From: G958296245 sp963664035
GTDB taxonomy: Bacteria; Chloroflexota; Dehalococcoidia; Lucifugimonadales; G958296245
Direction: 5' to 3'
DNA length: 64,000 bases
Assembly: GCA_963664035.2 (NCBI GenBank)
Contig: OY760867.2
Span: 2,666,001-2,730,000, forward strand
The position numbers were made by a program, and so were the translations under genes. This document shows positions 26,246 to 34,216 of this stretch, in pieces. Below the pieces are notes generated by a model. The model was not told the DNA's origin, did no database searches, and saw only the letters and a list, made by a program, of their open reading frames with translations. The stretch's first letter is position 1, and each line of letters opens with the position of its first letter.

Positions 26246-26278
26246 ATGGGAGCGGCGGGTCGCGTCCGCCGCTCCCAT
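26246..26278 (+). terminator. Hairpin after vWA paralog 2
   Basis: A 13-bp stem, ATGGGAGCGGCGG with CCGCCGCTCCCAT, encloses a 7-nt loop, 18 bp after the stop at 26227. There is no T-tract, so it may stop or attenuate transcription or protect the mRNA end. Confidence 0.5.
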
Positions 26279-26316
26279 GACAGGGACATCCGAGACCTGG
26301 TAAGGAGGAGAAGACG

Positions 26317-26646
26317 ATGGACCAAGACACGATCAGGAAGAGCGCGATCAGGATAGGCGTGGGCGTGCCCGCCCTGTTGGTGCTGGCGCCCGCCGTGCCG
26401 TGGATGGTGCTGGTGCTCTATAGGCCGCTGACCGACTGGGTGACGTGGATCATGCCCGGGGTGTGGGCGGACGCCTACCAGGAGGAGAGGGTCTCCTTCG
26501 GCATAGTGGACAAGATGCTGTCTCTCGCGGAGTGGGTGGCGGCGGCTGGCATACTGGCGGCGCTCGTGGTGGCGATAGCGTCGGTGGTTGCCTTCGTGGT
26601 CTGGGGCGTATTTCACATGCGGGGAGAGTCCGGAGAGCGAGGGTAG
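26317..26646 (+). CDS. Small two-helix membrane protein
   Basis: I do not recognise this 109-aa protein. It has two hydrophobic segments, about 17-38 (VPALLVLAPAVPWMVLVLY) and about 72-100 (WVAAAGILAALVVAIASVV), joined by a loop with WITWIM-like aromatic residues, and a short charged tail. The ATG at 26317 is preceded by AAGGAGGAG, a strong ribosome site, which supports expression. It lies between vWA paralogs 2 and 3 on the same strand and may belong to the same surface system. Confidence 0.72.
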   Translation: MDQDTIRKSAIRIGVGVPALLVLAPAVPWMVLVLYRPLTDWVTWIMPGVWADAYQEERVSFGIVDKMLSLAEWVAAAGILAALVVAIASVVAFVVWGVFHMRGESGERG

Positions 26647-26699
26647 GCCGGCCGGCGCCGGCTGACGGATAATGAAGGCCCCGCTAGGGAGGTGCGGAG

Positions 26700-28346
26700 A
26701 TGAAACGGAAGCTGACGAGCGCCGCGGCGATTCTGGGGCTGGCCGCGCTGGTCACGCTGCTAGCGGCCTGTTCGAGGGAAGTGATCAAGGAGGTAGAGGT
26801 GCCTCAGTTCGTCACCGAGACGGTGGTCAAAGAAGTTCCGGTCGAAGTTGTGATCGAGAAGGAGGCGCTCAAAGAGGTCCCAGTGGAGACGCAGCCCGTC
26901 GTCGAGCAGGCAGGCACCGGGCGCTTCAACGCAGGGCGCGGCTCGGCGGCCAGCGACGGCCCCCACGACCCTACCTTCTTCCGGCACTACGGGGTGAACC
27001 CCTTTGTGGACACCGAGGACGACCGCCTGTCCACCTTCGCGATGGACGTGGATACCGCGTCGTACACCGTGACCCGGCGGTTCGTGCATGACGGCAACAT
27101 GCCGGACCCGGACTCGGTGCGCGTCGAGGAGTTCGTCAACTTCTTCGAGCAGGGCTACGACCCGCCCGCGAAGGACGCCTTCGCCATACACGTCGAGGGA
27201 TCGCCTTCGCCGTTCGGCGGAGACAACCACTGGCTGATGCGGGTGGGCCTTCAGGGGCGGCCGGTCGACCTGGAGCGGCGAAAGGACGCGACGCTCATCT
27301 TCGTCATAGACGTATCGGGGTCCATGGCGCGCGAGGACAGGCTGGGCCTGGTCAAGAGGAGCATCGAAGTCCTCGTCGGAGAGCTGCGGCCCGCCGACGA
27401 GGTTGGGATCGTGGCGTACGGAGACCGCGGGAAGGTCGTCCTGGAGCCCACCGGCGGCGGCAACAAGGACCTGATAATGAGCGCCGTCCGCTCCCTGAGC
27501 CCGGGAGGGTCCTCATACCTGGAGGATGGGCTGCGGCTGGCGTACCAGGCGGCGGCGGAGCGGGCGAGGCAGGCGCGCCCCGGGCGGATAGTCCGCGTCA
27601 TGCTCCTCTCCGACGGCGTCGGCAACGTCGGGAGGACCAGCGCCGACGATATCCTGCGCCGGGTCAGGGACAACGCCGAGGAGGGCGTGACCATGACCGC
27701 CGTCGGGTTCGGAATGGGCAGCTACAACGACGTGCTGATGGAGCGGCTTGCCAACGACGGAAACGGCAGCTACTACTACGTGGACTCGCTGACGGAGGCC
27801 AGGCGCATCTTCTCGGAGAACCTCGTAGGCACGCTGCAGGTCATCGCCAAGGACGCGAAGGTGCAGGTCGACTTCGACCCCGCCGTGGTGAGCCGCTACA
27901 GGCTGCTCGGGTACGAGAACCGGCGCGTCGCCGACGAGGACTTCCGCAACGACGCGGTGGACGCGGGCGAGGTGGGGGCCGGCCACAGCGTGACGGCGCT
28001 GTACGAGCTGAAGCTGCGAGACGGCGCGGACGGAGCGTTGGCGACCGTATCGGTGCGCTATGAAGACCCGGACTCAGGGGAGGTCTCGGAGCTCAGCCGC
28101 GAGTTCCCGCGAAGCGAGCTCGCCGAAGGCTTCCAGGAGGCTTCGGCCAGGTTCCAGATGGCGGCGGTGGTCGCCGAGTACGCCGAGCTGCTGCGCGGCA
28201 GCTACTGGGCGCGGGAAGGGAGTCTGAGCGCGGTCGTCCCGGAGGCGCAGCGCGTACGGAACCTGCTCGCGGAGGACGTGCGCGTGGCCGAGTTCGCCGA
28301 CCTCGCGGCCCGCACGGAGAAGCTGTGGGGAACCATGAGCCAGTAG
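26700..28346 (+). CDS. von Willebrand A lipoprotein with Glu-Val stalk, paralog 3 (YfbK-like)
   Basis: This 548-aa protein shares the signal peptide and Cys24 lipobox (LAACSREV) and has a short Glu-Val stalk to about residue 65. It diverges strongly from paralogs 1 and 2 and is closer to canonical YfbK: FAMDVDTASYTVTRRFV, VRVEEFVNFFEQGY, MIDAS DVSGSMA near 203, LVKRSIEVLV and the GFGMGSYNDVLMERLAN loop. The ribosome site GGGAGGTG lies just upstream of 26700. The role is probably surface complex formation; no moxR-type ATPase is nearby. Confidence 0.87.
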   Translation: MKRKLTSAAAILGLAALVTLLAACSREVIKEVEVPQFVTETVVKEVPVEVVIEKEALKEVPVETQPVVEQAGTGRFNAGRGSAASDGPHDPTFFRHYGVNPFVDTEDDRLSTFAMDVDTASYTVTRRFVHDGNMPDPDSVRVEEFVNFFEQGYDPPAKDAFAIHVEGSPSPFGGDNHWLMRVGLQGRPVDLERRKDATLIFVIDVSGSMAREDRLGLVKRSIEVLVGELRPADEVGIVAYGDRGKVVLEPTGGGNKDLIMSAVRSLSPGGSSYLEDGLRLAYQAAAERARQARPGRIVRVMLLSDGVGNVGRTSADDILRRVRDNAEEGVTMTAVGFGMGSYNDVLMERLANDGNGSYYYVDSLTEARRIFSENLVGTLQVIAKDAKVQVDFDPAVVSRYRLLGYENRRVADEDFRNDAVDAGEVGAGHSVTALYELKLRDGADGALATVSVRYEDPDSGEVSELSREFPRSELAEGFQEASARFQMAAVVAEYAELLRGSYWAREGSLSAVVPEAQRVRNLLAEDVRVAEFADLAARTEKLWGTMSQ

Positions 28347-28632
28347 CTCTTGGGCTACGTTTTTCCTGGGAGTGTCCCATTTTGTCTCTTCTGTCTTATT
28401 TCAGCTATGGACCGCGGGACAGCGGTTGACACGAACAAGGCAAAATGGGACGCGAAATAGACTGAATTGGACTGCGATGTGACAGAATGAGACACGGGCG
28501 CGGCGTGGCCGGCCCAGGCGCGGGCAGGCTGCCTGCTCTCGGCTCAGTATGTGCGCGGTGGTGCATGGGTGGGAGTATAGCACGCGCGTTCTGCGGATGG
28601 CAAGGAGCGCGGGGCGAAGGATACGGAGGGGA

Positions 28633-28670
28633 ACCCCCATCTCAATCTTCCCCCGCGACGGGGGGAAGAG
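28633..28670 (+). repeat. Divergent palindromic repeat in the 28.3-29.1 kb gap
   Basis: ACCCCCATCTCAATCTTCCCCC...GGGGGGAAGAG is a diverged relative of the dispersed repeat with the same dyad. The rest of 28347-28632 shows weak inverted repeats (GTGTCCCATTTTGTC with a partner GACAGAATGAGACAC) and no gene I can support. Confidence 0.55.
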
Positions 28671-28726
28671 GTAGGAGCGAGGGGAGGGCTGGTTTGAAAC
28701 CAGCCCCTACGGGTGATGGCCGACAG

Positions 28727-28864
28727 CAGGGCCTTTCCAAAGTCCGTTCGTGGTGAGCACTTCGGCAAGCTCAGTACAGGCTCTGTCGAGCCACAGGTGG
28801 GGCCTTCGACAAGCTCAGGCCGAACGGAGGGATAGGACTTCATCCCAACAATGGAAAGGCCTTG
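28727..28864. mobile_element. MITE-like element, older copy
   Basis: Ends CAGGGCCTTTCCA at 28727 and TGGAAAGGCCTTG at 28852-28864 are 12/13 inverted matches. The inside holds CTTCGACAAGCTCAGG-type inverted sequences. No target duplication remains visible, so it is probably older than the element at 28923. Confidence 0.5.
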
Positions 28865-28868
28865 GGCG

Positions 28869-28913
28869 GCCCCCCATCCTAACCTTCCCCCACAGAGGGG
28901 GGAAGGGACAGGG
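28869..28913 (+). repeat. Palindromic repeat copy interrupted by a MITE
   Basis: CGGCCCCCCATCCTAACC type sequence with CTTCCCCCACAGAGGGGGGAAGG matches the dispersed family. Its right side is followed by the MITE at 28923-29045, and AGAGGGGGGAAGGGACTCTG reappears at 29055 beyond it. Confidence 0.6.
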
Positions 28914-28922
28914 CAGACACGC

Positions 28923-29045
28923 CAGGGCCTTTTCAAAGTCGCGGTGATCACCAGTCCGCTCGCACCGTCGCTCTGGATTCCCGCTTTCGCGGGAATGACG
29001 GATTGGGGGCCAGAAGGCCGAAGCCATAACTTTGAAAAGGCCCTG
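28923..29045. mobile_element. 123-bp MITE with 17-bp inverted ends and 9-bp target duplication
   Basis: CAGGGCCTTTTCAAAGT at 28923-28939 and its exact reverse complement at 29029-29045 bound the element. CAGACACGC occurs directly outside both ends (28914-28922 and 29046-29054), a perfect 9-bp duplication. A central palindrome TTCCCGCTTTCGCGGGAA is inside. There is no coding potential, so it needs a transposase from elsewhere. Confidence 0.75.
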
Positions 29046-29113
29046 CAGACACGCAGAGGGGGGAAGGGACTCTGCTGAACGGGGAGTGGGGGATTGTGTA
29101 CAATCGGGGGGAC

Positions 29114-30139
29114 ATGGACGCTATTGGGACCGTTGAGTTGGGGACCACGGGGCTCCGTCTGCCCCGCGTTGGGATAGGGAGCGCCCCACTGGGCGGCCTC
29201 TACTATGCCGTGGACGAGGACGAGGCGGTACGGACCCTGTGGCGCGCCGTCGAGTTGGGGGCGAGCTACGTCGATACGGCGCCGCTCTACGGCCACGGGC
29301 GCAGCGAGCGCATCGTCGGGCAGGCGTTGTCGCCGCTGCCCCGGGACGGCTACCTGCTCTCGACCAAGATAGGGCGCGTCCTGGAGCCGGTGAGCGAGCC
29401 CCCGGCCTCGGACCAGTTCGTCGACCTGCCGCTGTTGGAGCCGGTCTTCGACTACAGCCGGGACGGCGTGCTGAGGTCACTGGAAGAGAGCCTGGAGCGC
29501 ATGGGCCTGGACAGGGTGGACATCCTCTACGTACACGACCCGGACGAGGGCCGCTCCGTCTTCAACGTCTTCTCAGGCCCCGACCACTACAGGCAGGTCA
29601 TCGACGAGGCCCTCCCCACGATGCTGGAGCTGCGCTCACAGGGCGTCATCGGCGCCGTGGGGGTCGGGATGAACGGCTGGCAGATGCTGGCCCGGTTCGC
29701 CCGCGACGGCGAGTTCGACTGCTTCCTGATGGCGGGCCGGTACACGCTGCTCGACCAGTCGGCGCTCCCGGAGCTACTGCCGCTGTGCGAGAGCAGGGAC
29801 ATCGGCGTCGTAATCGGCGGCCCGTACAACAGCGGCATCCTCGCCTCCGACCTGTCGCCCGGGGCTACCTACTTCTACGACGAGGCGCCGCCGGAGGTGC
29901 TGGAGCGCGCCAGGAGCATCGGGGCGGTCTGCGACCGATACGGCGTGCCGCTGAAGGCGGCCGCGCTCCAGTTCTGCCTGGCGCACCCGGCGGTCGTCTC
30001 GGTCATACCGGGGGCGCGGTCGGTCCGGGAGGCCGAGGAGAACTGCGAGATGGCCCGCTTCCCCGTGCCGGCCGACGTGTGGGCGGAGCTGCGCCACGCC
30101 GGTCTCATCCCGGCTGACGCACCGACGCCGGAAGGGTAG
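29114..30139 (+). CDS. Aldo/keto reductase, L-fucose/galactose dehydrogenase-like
   Basis: This 341-aa NAD(P)-dependent TIM-barrel reductase shows VGIGSAPLGGLY, SYVDTAPLYGHGRSERIVG with catalytic Asp and Tyr, LLSTKIGR with the catalytic Lys, and RVDILYVHDPDE with the His. The variant resembles D-threo-aldose (L-fucose) 1-dehydrogenases. The next two genes encode a rhamnose-mutarotase-type protein and a lactonase-type amidohydrolase, so oxidation of L-fucose or a related 6-deoxysugar to its lactone is likely. An in-frame GTG at 29096 exists, but ATG 29114 fits homologs. Confidence 0.87.
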   Translation: MDAIGTVELGTTGLRLPRVGIGSAPLGGLYYAVDEDEAVRTLWRAVELGASYVDTAPLYGHGRSERIVGQALSPLPRDGYLLSTKIGRVLEPVSEPPASDQFVDLPLLEPVFDYSRDGVLRSLEESLERMGLDRVDILYVHDPDEGRSVFNVFSGPDHYRQVIDEALPTMLELRSQGVIGAVGVGMNGWQMLARFARDGEFDCFLMAGRYTLLDQSALPELLPLCESRDIGVVIGGPYNSGILASDLSPGATYFYDEAPPEVLERARSIGAVCDRYGVPLKAAALQFCLAHPAVVSVIPGARSVREAEENCEMARFPVPADVWAELRHAGLIPADAPTPEG

Positions 30140-30146
30140 GCCGCCG

Positions 30147-30482
30147 ATGAGAGCATTCGCGATGACGCTGGGCCTGAGAAACGGACCGGGCGTGGTCGAA
30201 GAGTACACGAGGCATCACAGGGCCGTCTGGCCCGAGGTGCTGGCGGGCCTGCGCGGGATCGGCATCACGAAGATGAAGATATTCCTGCGCGACCGCAGGC
30301 TCTTCATGTACCTGGAGGCCGGCGACGACTTCGACCCGGCGCGGGACTTCCCCAAGTACATGGAAAACCCCCGCGCGAGGGAGTGGGACGACCTCATGCG
30401 CGGGTTCCAGGAGCCCGTCCCCGGCGCTAAGCGGGGCGAGTGGTGGGCCGGCATGGAGGAGGTCTTCGACCTGGACCGGTAG
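30147..30482 (+). CDS. L-rhamnose mutarotase-family protein
   Basis: This 111-aa protein belongs to the RhaM/DUF718 family of dimeric alpha/beta-barrel mutarotases that interconvert sugar anomers. Visible family features are EEYTRHHRAVWPEVL with the catalytic His near 22, ITKMKIFLRDRRLFMYLEA with Tyr, and a C-terminal WWAGMEEVFDLD. It begins 7 bp after the reductase gene and ends 13 bp before the amidohydrolase, in an apparent fucose/rhamnose oxidation operon where an L-fucose mutarotase is expected. Confidence 0.9.
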   Translation: MRAFAMTLGLRNGPGVVEEYTRHHRAVWPEVLAGLRGIGITKMKIFLRDRRLFMYLEAGDDFDPARDFPKYMENPRAREWDDLMRGFQEPVPGAKRGEWWAGMEEVFDLDR

Positions 30483-30495
30483 GGGAGTATCCGCC

Positions 30496-31329
30496 ATGGA
30501 AACGATCATCGACAGCCATCACCACTTCTGGGACATGGGGGCGCGGGATTACCCGTGGATGCCGCCCCCGCCCAGCGTCATCCGCAAAGACTACATGCCC
30601 GACGACATGGCGCCGCTGCTGCGGCAGGCGGGCGTGTCCAGGACGGTGCTGGTGCAGGCGCACCAGTCGATAGAGGAAGCGCACTGGATGCTCGACATTG
30701 CGGCGGAGACGGACTTCGTGGCAGGGGTCGTGGCGTGGGCGGACCTGACCAGCCCGGACCTGGGCAGGGACCTCGATTCGTTGTGCGCCAGGCCGGGCCT
30801 CGTGGGCATCAGGCACCAGGTGGAGGAGGAGCCCGACGAGACTTGGCTGGCGAGGCCGGCCGTCATCGAGGGGCTGAAGGAGGTCGCCCGCCACGACCTC
30901 ACCTACGACCTGCTGGTCAAGGGGCCGCACATCGAGTACGTGCCGCAGCTTGCCGAGAAGGTCCCAGACCTGCGCATGGTCGTTGACCACATAGCCAAGC
31001 CGCCCATCGCGGCGGGCGAGACGGAGCCGTGGGCGACAGGCATCGCCGCCGTCGCCGACATACCGGGCGTCTATTGCAAGCTGTCGGGGCTGGCGACCGA
31101 GGCCGACCACGAGCGCTGGACGGTCGCCGACCTGAAGCCCTACGTAGACCACGTGGTCAAGCAGTTCGGCTTCGACCGCCTGATGTGGGGCAGCGACTGG
31201 CCGGTCTGCCTGCTGGCCGCCAGCTACGAGCGCGTGTTCGGCGCGGCCATGGAGGCCGTGGGCGACCTCAGCGCCGAGCAGCGAGCGGGCCTGCTCAGCA
31301 GGAACGCGACCGACTTCTACCGGCTATAG
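30496..31329 (+). CDS. Amidohydrolase 2-family lactonase (L-fuconolactonase-like)
   Basis: This 277-aa TIM-barrel hydrolase starts with IIDSHHHFWD, whose His pair corresponds to HxH metal ligands. It continues with MPDDMAPLLRQAGV, LVGIRHQVEEEPDE and the end LMWGSDWPVCLLAASYERV with the metal-site Asp. These features match L-fuconolactonases and related sugar lactonases (COG3618). Its place after a deoxysugar dehydrogenase and mutarotase supports lactone hydrolysis to L-fuconate or L-rhamnonate. Its stop codon overlaps that of the convergent gene by 6 bp. Confidence 0.9.
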   Translation: METIIDSHHHFWDMGARDYPWMPPPPSVIRKDYMPDDMAPLLRQAGVSRTVLVQAHQSIEEAHWMLDIAAETDFVAGVVAWADLTSPDLGRDLDSLCARPGLVGIRHQVEEEPDETWLARPAVIEGLKEVARHDLTYDLLVKGPHIEYVPQLAEKVPDLRMVVDHIAKPPIAAGETEPWATGIAAVADIPGVYCKLSGLATEADHERWTVADLKPYVDHVVKQFGFDRLMWGSDWPVCLLAASYERVFGAAMEAVGDLSAEQRAGLLSRNATDFYRL

Positions 31330-32235
31330 CGCCACCCTCTCGATAGGCCCGAAGACGTCCTCCATGACCTTGCGTACCGTGGCGAGTGTCTCGGGCGAGG
31401 CATCAGGCCAGGGAGGGCATCTGCGGGCGCTAGGGTAGAGGCCGCGCAGGTGGACGGCGCCCTTGATGGCGTGGAGCCAGTCGACCTGCAGCGCACCCTC
31501 GAACCACGGGTCCTCGTAGCGGAAGACGATCCGCCATGCGTCGTCGTAGCGCCCGGCCTCCAGGTGTTCGTAGAACTCGGCGGCGATGTCGGGGCGGAAG
31601 GGCGCTATGCCGCACTGGAAGGCGGGGGAGCCGACCACGTGGGCGTAGATCATGTAGCGCATCCGGCCCGCGCATATCGTCAAGAAGTCCTGGTCCGCGG
31701 TGGCGACCGTCAGGTCGAGGTACGCCTCCATGTCGTGGATCATCGCTCCCACGACGTTGGGGCGGCTGGACAGCTCGGCGGCCATGGAGACGGGCGGGGC
31801 CCCGTCCTCGAGCACCAGCGGGATGTCCGAGGCGCCTTCGATCATGTCGAAGTAGCGGATGTACACGTCGGGCCGGTCGCGTATCGCCGGATCGACCTGC
31901 ACGCGGACGGCGTCGGCGCCCACGGCGTCGGCGTGGGCCAGGAACTCGCGGCACTTGCTCGTCTTCCACCTGCCTGTGCCGGCGATGTAGACGGCGCGGC
32001 CGGCGGTGACTTTAGCCACCGTCTCCGTCACATTCCAGACGTCCTCTTCCGAGAGGCAGGCGAACTCGCTGCTGCCCGAGGCCATCGAGATCACGGGCAC
32101 CCCGTTGTCGCACATCCAGTCGACGTACCCGGCGACCGACGGCAAGTCCACCGAGCCGTCCTCGTTGAAGCATATGTTTAAGGGGACGACGGCGCCCCTG
32201 ATTCTCTCCGCTACCTGCTTTGTCCGCTCTGACAT
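31324..32235 (-). CDS. DHDPS/N-acetylneuraminate-lyase superfamily protein lacking the Schiff-base Lys
   Basis: This 303-aa protein has the DapA-superfamily layout: AVVPLNICFNEDGSVD at the N-terminus, WMCDNGVPVISMASGSSEF, VYIAGTGRWKTSK and DAVGADAVRVQVDP. At the place of the catalytic Lys strand (usually GIKDSSGD) it reads VVGAMIHDMEA with Met/Ile, and the YY segment before it is also replaced. Either the enzyme uses another residue or it is not an aldolase. Next to the fucose-type genes, a keto-deoxy-sugar acid lyase would be expected, but this active site does not support a class I reaction. The ATG is at 32235; the open frame upstream is not part of the gene. Confidence 0.82.
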   Translation of the reverse strand: MSERTKQVAERIRGAVVPLNICFNEDGSVDLPSVAGYVDWMCDNGVPVISMASGSSEFACLSEEDVWNVTETVAKVTAGRAVYIAGTGRWKTSKCREFLAHADAVGADAVRVQVDPAIRDRPDVYIRYFDMIEGASDIPLVLEDGAPPVSMAAELSSRPNVVGAMIHDMEAYLDLTVATADQDFLTICAGRMRYMIYAHVVGSPAFQCGIAPFRPDIAAEFYEHLEAGRYDDAWRIVFRYEDPWFEGALQVDWLHAIKGAVHLRGLYPSARRCPPWPDASPETLATVRKVMEDVFGPIERVAL

Positions 32236-32304
32236 GTTCTCTCCTCCCTCCGTTCCTGCGCGTTGATTATAATACCTGCAACTTCGCGTGGGGGGAATGC
32301 AAAG

Positions 32305-32646
32305 ATGGCTACGAGGGTGGGGGCAAGGGGCCAAGTGACGATAGAGAAGAGCATCCGCGACGCGCTCGGCGTCGGCAAGGGTTGGACAGTGCTCCAGCGG
32401 CTCGTCGACGGGCACGTGGAGCTGCGCTTCGTGCCGCCGCCCCGGGCAGACCGGGGGCATGACCGGTCGCTCTTTGGAAGTTTGTCCAAGTACGCCGCGT
32501 CGGGGCCGAAGACCGAGGACGAGTTTCACGAGGCCACCGATCGGGCGTGGGCCGAAGCGGTAGCCGAGAAGTGGGGCAGGGATTCTGAGATCGTCTCGAT
32601 TATAATACCTGCAACTTCGCGTGGGGGGATGCAAAAAGATGGCTAG
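32305..32646 (+). CDS. AbrB/SpoVT-type antitoxin, orphan copy 1
   Basis: The first 90 residues are a VapB-like AbrB protein: MATRVGARGQVTIEKSIRDAL, a swapped-hairpin DNA-binding domain, then a helical tail. No toxin follows. The last about 20 residues come from a fused end of the dispersed repeat (GATTCTGAGATCGTCTC at 32581) and the leader of copy 2, giving a 113-aa protein that overlaps the start of copy 2 by 8 bp. This looks like a copy that has lost its PIN partner. Confidence 0.7.
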   Translation: MATRVGARGQVTIEKSIRDALGVGKGWTVLQRLVDGHVELRFVPPPRADRGHDRSLFGSLSKYAASGPKTEDEFHEATDRAWAEAVAEKWGRDSEIVSIIIPATSRGGMQKDG

Positions 32647-32923
32647 CAAGGTGGGGGCCAGGGGCCAGATGACGATAGAGAAGAGCATCCGCGACGCGCT
32701 CGGCGTCGGCAAGGGCTGGACCGTGCTCCAGCGGCTCGTCGACGGGCACGTGGAGCTGCGCTTCGTGCCGCCGACCCCGGCAGACCGGGAGCATGACCGG
32801 TCGCTCAAGGGCGTACTGGCAAAGTATACGGACGTTGTGGTTCCTCCAGAGGAGTGGACTGAGGCTCGTGAAAGAGCGTGGGCGGATGCCATACGAGAGA
32901 AGCACGAAGAGGGCCAAGCGTAA
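32639..32923 (+). CDS. AbrB/SpoVT-type antitoxin of a VapBC-like pair, copy 2
   Basis: This 94-aa antitoxin (GARGQMTIEKSIRDALGVGKG hairpin domain split over residues 6-26, acidic helical tail) is predicted to bind its own promoter and neutralise the PIN toxin downstream. The stop TAA and the toxin's ATG overlap by one base (TAATG), the usual coupling of VapBC operons. The leader from ATTATAATACCTGCAAC onward repeats that of copy 1 almost exactly. Confidence 0.85.
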   Translation: MASKVGARGQMTIEKSIRDALGVGKGWTVLQRLVDGHVELRFVPPTPADREHDRSLKGVLAKYTDVVVPPEEWTEARERAWADAIREKHEEGQA

Positions 32924-33315
32924 TGGCCGCACTCATCGACACCAGCGTAGCGGTTAGATACCTCACCAATGACTCTCCAGAGATGGCTAAGGCGGCAGCT
33001 GACGTTGTAGAGAATGAACGGGATCTTGCGATCACCAGCGCCGCATTGGCCGAGACAGCCTTTACACTGATATCGACCTACCACCTACCAAGAGATATCG
33101 TGGTCGACTCCTTGGTCAGGCTCGTGGGCAAGCAGAACATCTCCGTCGTCGGCATGGACAAAGAAATAGTTATCCAGGCCCTGGAGTTCTGCAGGCCCTC
33201 GGGCAGGGTGTCCTTCGCCGACGCCCTGATATGGGCCGAGGCTGCGACCAACGACTTGAAGGTCTACACCTTCGACCGCCGGTTCCCCAACGGCGAAGTG
33301 GCGATACAACTCTGA
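32923..33315 (+). CDS. PIN-domain RNase toxin (VapC-like)
   Basis: This 130-aa PIN protein has the four acidic positions of the metal site: Asp6 in ALIDTSVAVRYL, Glu in LAETAFTLI, Asp in SFADALIWAEA and Asp in YTFDRRF. Such toxins cleave RNA when released from their antitoxin. It is intact, unlike the remnant at 34623. Toxin activity is inferred from family and operon. Confidence 0.88.
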   Translation: MAALIDTSVAVRYLTNDSPEMAKAAADVVENERDLAITSAALAETAFTLISTYHLPRDIVVDSLVRLVGKQNISVVGMDKEIVIQALEFCRPSGRVSFADALIWAEAATNDLKVYTFDRRFPNGEVAIQL

Positions 33316-33432
33316 TGCCTCGACGATGCGTCTCAGGCTATCCGCTCGTCCACGTGTGCGGGCTTTTGTTGCCGGTAACCGCGTCGGAGCAGTAAGATGT
33401 CAAGGTAGAGGTATGGTCGGGAAAGGAAGCGA

Positions 33433-33750
33433 ATGAGCAACTTGGACACTCCGTCGCACGCACAGGGAGAGGGAGTTGCGACCCTTCCGCGCCGCCCGCG
33501 TGAAGAGACGGCTCGCTTGGGCGACGAGATTTACGAACGGGACATCCGGCCCCAGGTCGAGGCCGACCATCACGGCGAATTCGTCTCCATCGACGTTTCC
33601 AGTGGGAGTTGGGCCGTCTCGGACGACCTTCTGACCGCGGCCAAGCGTCTGCGTGAACAGAGTCCCTCCGCCATCGACGTATGGTCGGTACAGGTTGGGT
33701 ACGGCGTGATAGGCAGCATCGGGGGCGGATCTCATCGGAGAAGTGGGTGA
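33433..33750 (+). CDS. Small partner protein of retropepsin-like module, copy 1
   Basis: I cannot name a function for this 105-aa protein. A conserved block RRPREETARLGDEIYERDIR is followed by DHHGEFVSIDV, a WAVSDDLL helix and a Gly-rich GSIGGGSHRR end. A paralog with the same blocks is at 36159. Similar small proteins occur beside clan AA proteases in cyanobacteria and Chloroflexota as far as I recall. Its stop overlaps the protease start as GTGA. An antitoxin-like or adaptor role is possible but unproven. Confidence 0.72.
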   Translation: MSNLDTPSHAQGEGVATLPRRPREETARLGDEIYERDIRPQVEADHHGEFVSIDVSSGSWAVSDDLLTAAKRLREQSPSAIDVWSVQVGYGVIGSIGGGSHRRSG

Positions 33751-34118
33751 TCGAGGGGGTCGTCAACGCCGCGTATGAAGCCGTCGTGACCCTTTCCGTG
33801 CAAGGCCCGGCGGGACAGTCGCGAGAAGTCGAAGCCGTGATAGACACCGGCTTCAACCGCTTTCTCACTCTGCCGCCCGCGCTGGTGGCGGAATTGGGTC
33901 TGCCCTTCGTGACCAGTGGAGGAGTGACGCTGGCTGACGGCAGCCAAGCGTCCTTTGAGGTCTACGACGTTACCGTGCTCTGGGACGGCCAGTCCAAAGA
34001 CGTCTATACTTACGCGGCGGACAGTATGCCCCTCGTGGGTATGCTCCTACTCGATGGGCATGACCTGAGCATCCAGGTCAGGGACGGCGGGCGCGTTCTC
34101 ATACAGGCTGGAGAGTAG
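33747..34118 (+). CDS. Clan AA retropepsin-like aspartic protease, copy 1
   Basis: This 123-aa protein has the single DTG motif of a dimeric retropepsin-like protease (AVIDTGFNRFLTLP near residue 30), a strand-rich body with GVTLADGS, and the second-lobe hydrophobic motif LVGMLLLDGHDL near 95. The length suits one lobe that dimerises. GTG at 33747 overlaps the partner's stop. Substrate is unknown; the partner protein is an obvious candidate. Confidence 0.82.
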   Translation: MIEGVVNAAYEAVVTLSVQGPAGQSREVEAVIDTGFNRFLTLPPALVAELGLPFVTSGGVTLADGSQASFEVYDVTVLWDGQSKDVYTYAADSMPLVGMLLLDGHDLSIQVRDGGRVLIQAGE

Positions 34119-34186
34119 CCGAGCTTTACCATCGTTCCTACCCTGCCTGCCCGTATGTCCGCAGGGCGGCGGGCGCGGCGGGCGGC

Positions 34187-34213
34187 CTCTACCTGCTTGG
34201 CCCACTCTGACAT
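34187..34213 (-). pseudogene. 5' fragment of a DHDPS-like gene
   Basis: ATGTCAGAGTGGGCCAAGCA on the minus strand (MSEWAKQV) matches the start of the gene at 32235 (MSERTKQV) at about 23 of 27 bases, and then identity is lost. With the antitoxin remnant beyond it, this indicates a decayed segmental copy of the 32.2-32.6 kb region. Confidence 0.45.
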
Positions 34214-34216
34214 GTT

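Noticed and set aside
26224..26616. 130-codon antisense ORF over the small membrane protein
   Set aside because: His/Arg-rich shadow; the plus-strand frame has a strong ribosome site and clear membrane helices.
28426..28460. TTGACA at about 28428 as a promoter in the long gap
   Set aside because: No acceptable -10 at 16-18 bp and no gene downstream that it could serve.
32236..33084. Upstream extension of the DHDPS-like frame to 586 codons
   Set aside because: It runs antisense through the antitoxin copies; the ATG at 32235 gives the natural N-terminus.
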